Assembly: GCF_012926525.1 (NCBI RefSeq)
Contig: NZ_JABBNI010000021.1
Coordinates: 25,594-89,593, forward strand
Origin: Clostridium muellerianum
GTDB lineage: Bacteria; Bacillota; Clostridia; Clostridiales; Clostridiaceae
Reading direction: 5' to 3'
DNA: 64,000 nucleotides
Below, in pieces: positions 63,831 to 64,000 of this stretch. Numbering within the stretch: position 1 is the stretch's first letter; each line of letters begins with the position of its first letter. The notes beneath the pieces are model-generated. The model was given only the letters and a program-made list of their open reading frames with translations, did no database searches and was not told the origin of the DNA. The translations under genes and the position numbers were made by a program.

Positions 63831-63866
63831 AAAAAAATACTCCCTCTTACTAAAAGTTGGGAGTAT
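63831..63866 (-). terminator. Intrinsic terminator on the minus strand
   Basis: Stem ATACTCCC/GGGAGTAT followed leftward by seven T. It ends a transcript that starts near 63910 and covers no gene. Confidence 0.8.
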
Positions 63867-63880
63867 CTCTTGCTAATTAC

Positions 63881-63923
63881 CTAAGTTTCGTACAAACGAA
63901 ACTTTAGTAGTTTCCATATTATA
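63881..63923 (-). promoter_or_regulatory. Promoter with palindrome near the right edge
   Basis: Minus strand TATAAT (63918-63923), then 10 bp later an inverted repeat CTAAAGTTTCG/CGAAACTTAG (63881-63907) of TetR-operator style, then the terminator above. The gene it once served is gone. Confidence 0.5.
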
Positions 63924-64000
63924 GTTTCCAAAAAATAAATAATGGATAATACCAAGCCTTGAAGTATAATTTTCTTTGCAGAGAAAAATTAAGAAAGGCA

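Overview
The window is AT-rich (about 30% G+C by eye), tightly packed, and reads as a chromosomal segment of an endospore-forming anaerobic Firmicute, most likely Clostridium sensu stricto. The evidence is a GerW/YtfJ and DUF2953 sporulation pair, HydA/NuoF-type iron-sulfur oxidoreductases, TSCPD and DUF815 proteins, strong Shine-Dalgarno sites with frequent TTG/GTG starts, and many U-tract terminators. No tRNA, rRNA, CRISPR array, phage or intact transposase was seen.

Layout. 1-5.1 kb: a leftward operon for an NAD(P)H-linked flavin/iron-sulfur reductase (HydA-like/GltD-like fusion, NuoF C-terminal-like protein, fumarate-reductase-type flavoprotein cut by the window edge), divergent from a MerR regulator with a textbook MerR promoter between them. 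5.3-18.7 kb: housekeeping genes (class A PBP, beta-CASP nuclease, ECF sigma/anti-sigma, DUF2953, GerW, GNAT, YitT, DUF815 ATPase, thioredoxin, TSCPD, nitroreductase) and two copies of a dispersed repeat. 19-30 kb: a decayed mosaic ORF, two HxlR regulators, an Fe-alcohol dehydrogenase, a glutaredoxin operon, RidA, two MalY/PatB-type PLP lyases with MarR and XRE regulators, an AEC transporter and a QueG-like protein.

30-42 kb: an accessory island of amino-acid/organic-acid genes full of gene remnants. An NhaC antiporter, an enolase-superfamily enzyme and an amino-acid permease each follow a promoter with the same architecture (TTGACA, 17 bp, TAxTAT, then an inverted repeat AGTTTG...CAAACT), next to a MarR gene of higher G+C. 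Each half of a duplicated nhaC-enolase pair has kept a different gene. A third MalY, a serine-type transporter, a second RidA and a redoxin follow. MalY-type lyases release aminoacrylate/imine intermediates and RidA hydrolyses them, so the two MalY/RidA neighbourhoods make metabolic sense.

43-64 kb: GntR, EamA, HxlR, PNPOx-like, flotillin/NfeD, DUF1016 nuclease, and an ECF sigma/DUF4179 pair. Last comes an ABC-transport region (MalF/MalG-type permeases, HlyD-like adaptor, MacB-like permease, solute-binding protein, MsmX/UgpC-type ATPase) with a two-component system. Three promoters here share one architecture: a perfect 21-bp palindrome, exactly 3 bp, then an extended -10. They lie before the permease/adaptor operon, the binding-protein gene and the two-component operon itself, so they are very probably the response regulator's regulon. 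This hybrid importer/exporter with its own regulon, and the reciprocally decayed nhaC/enolase duplication with shared operators, are the best candidates for something undescribed.
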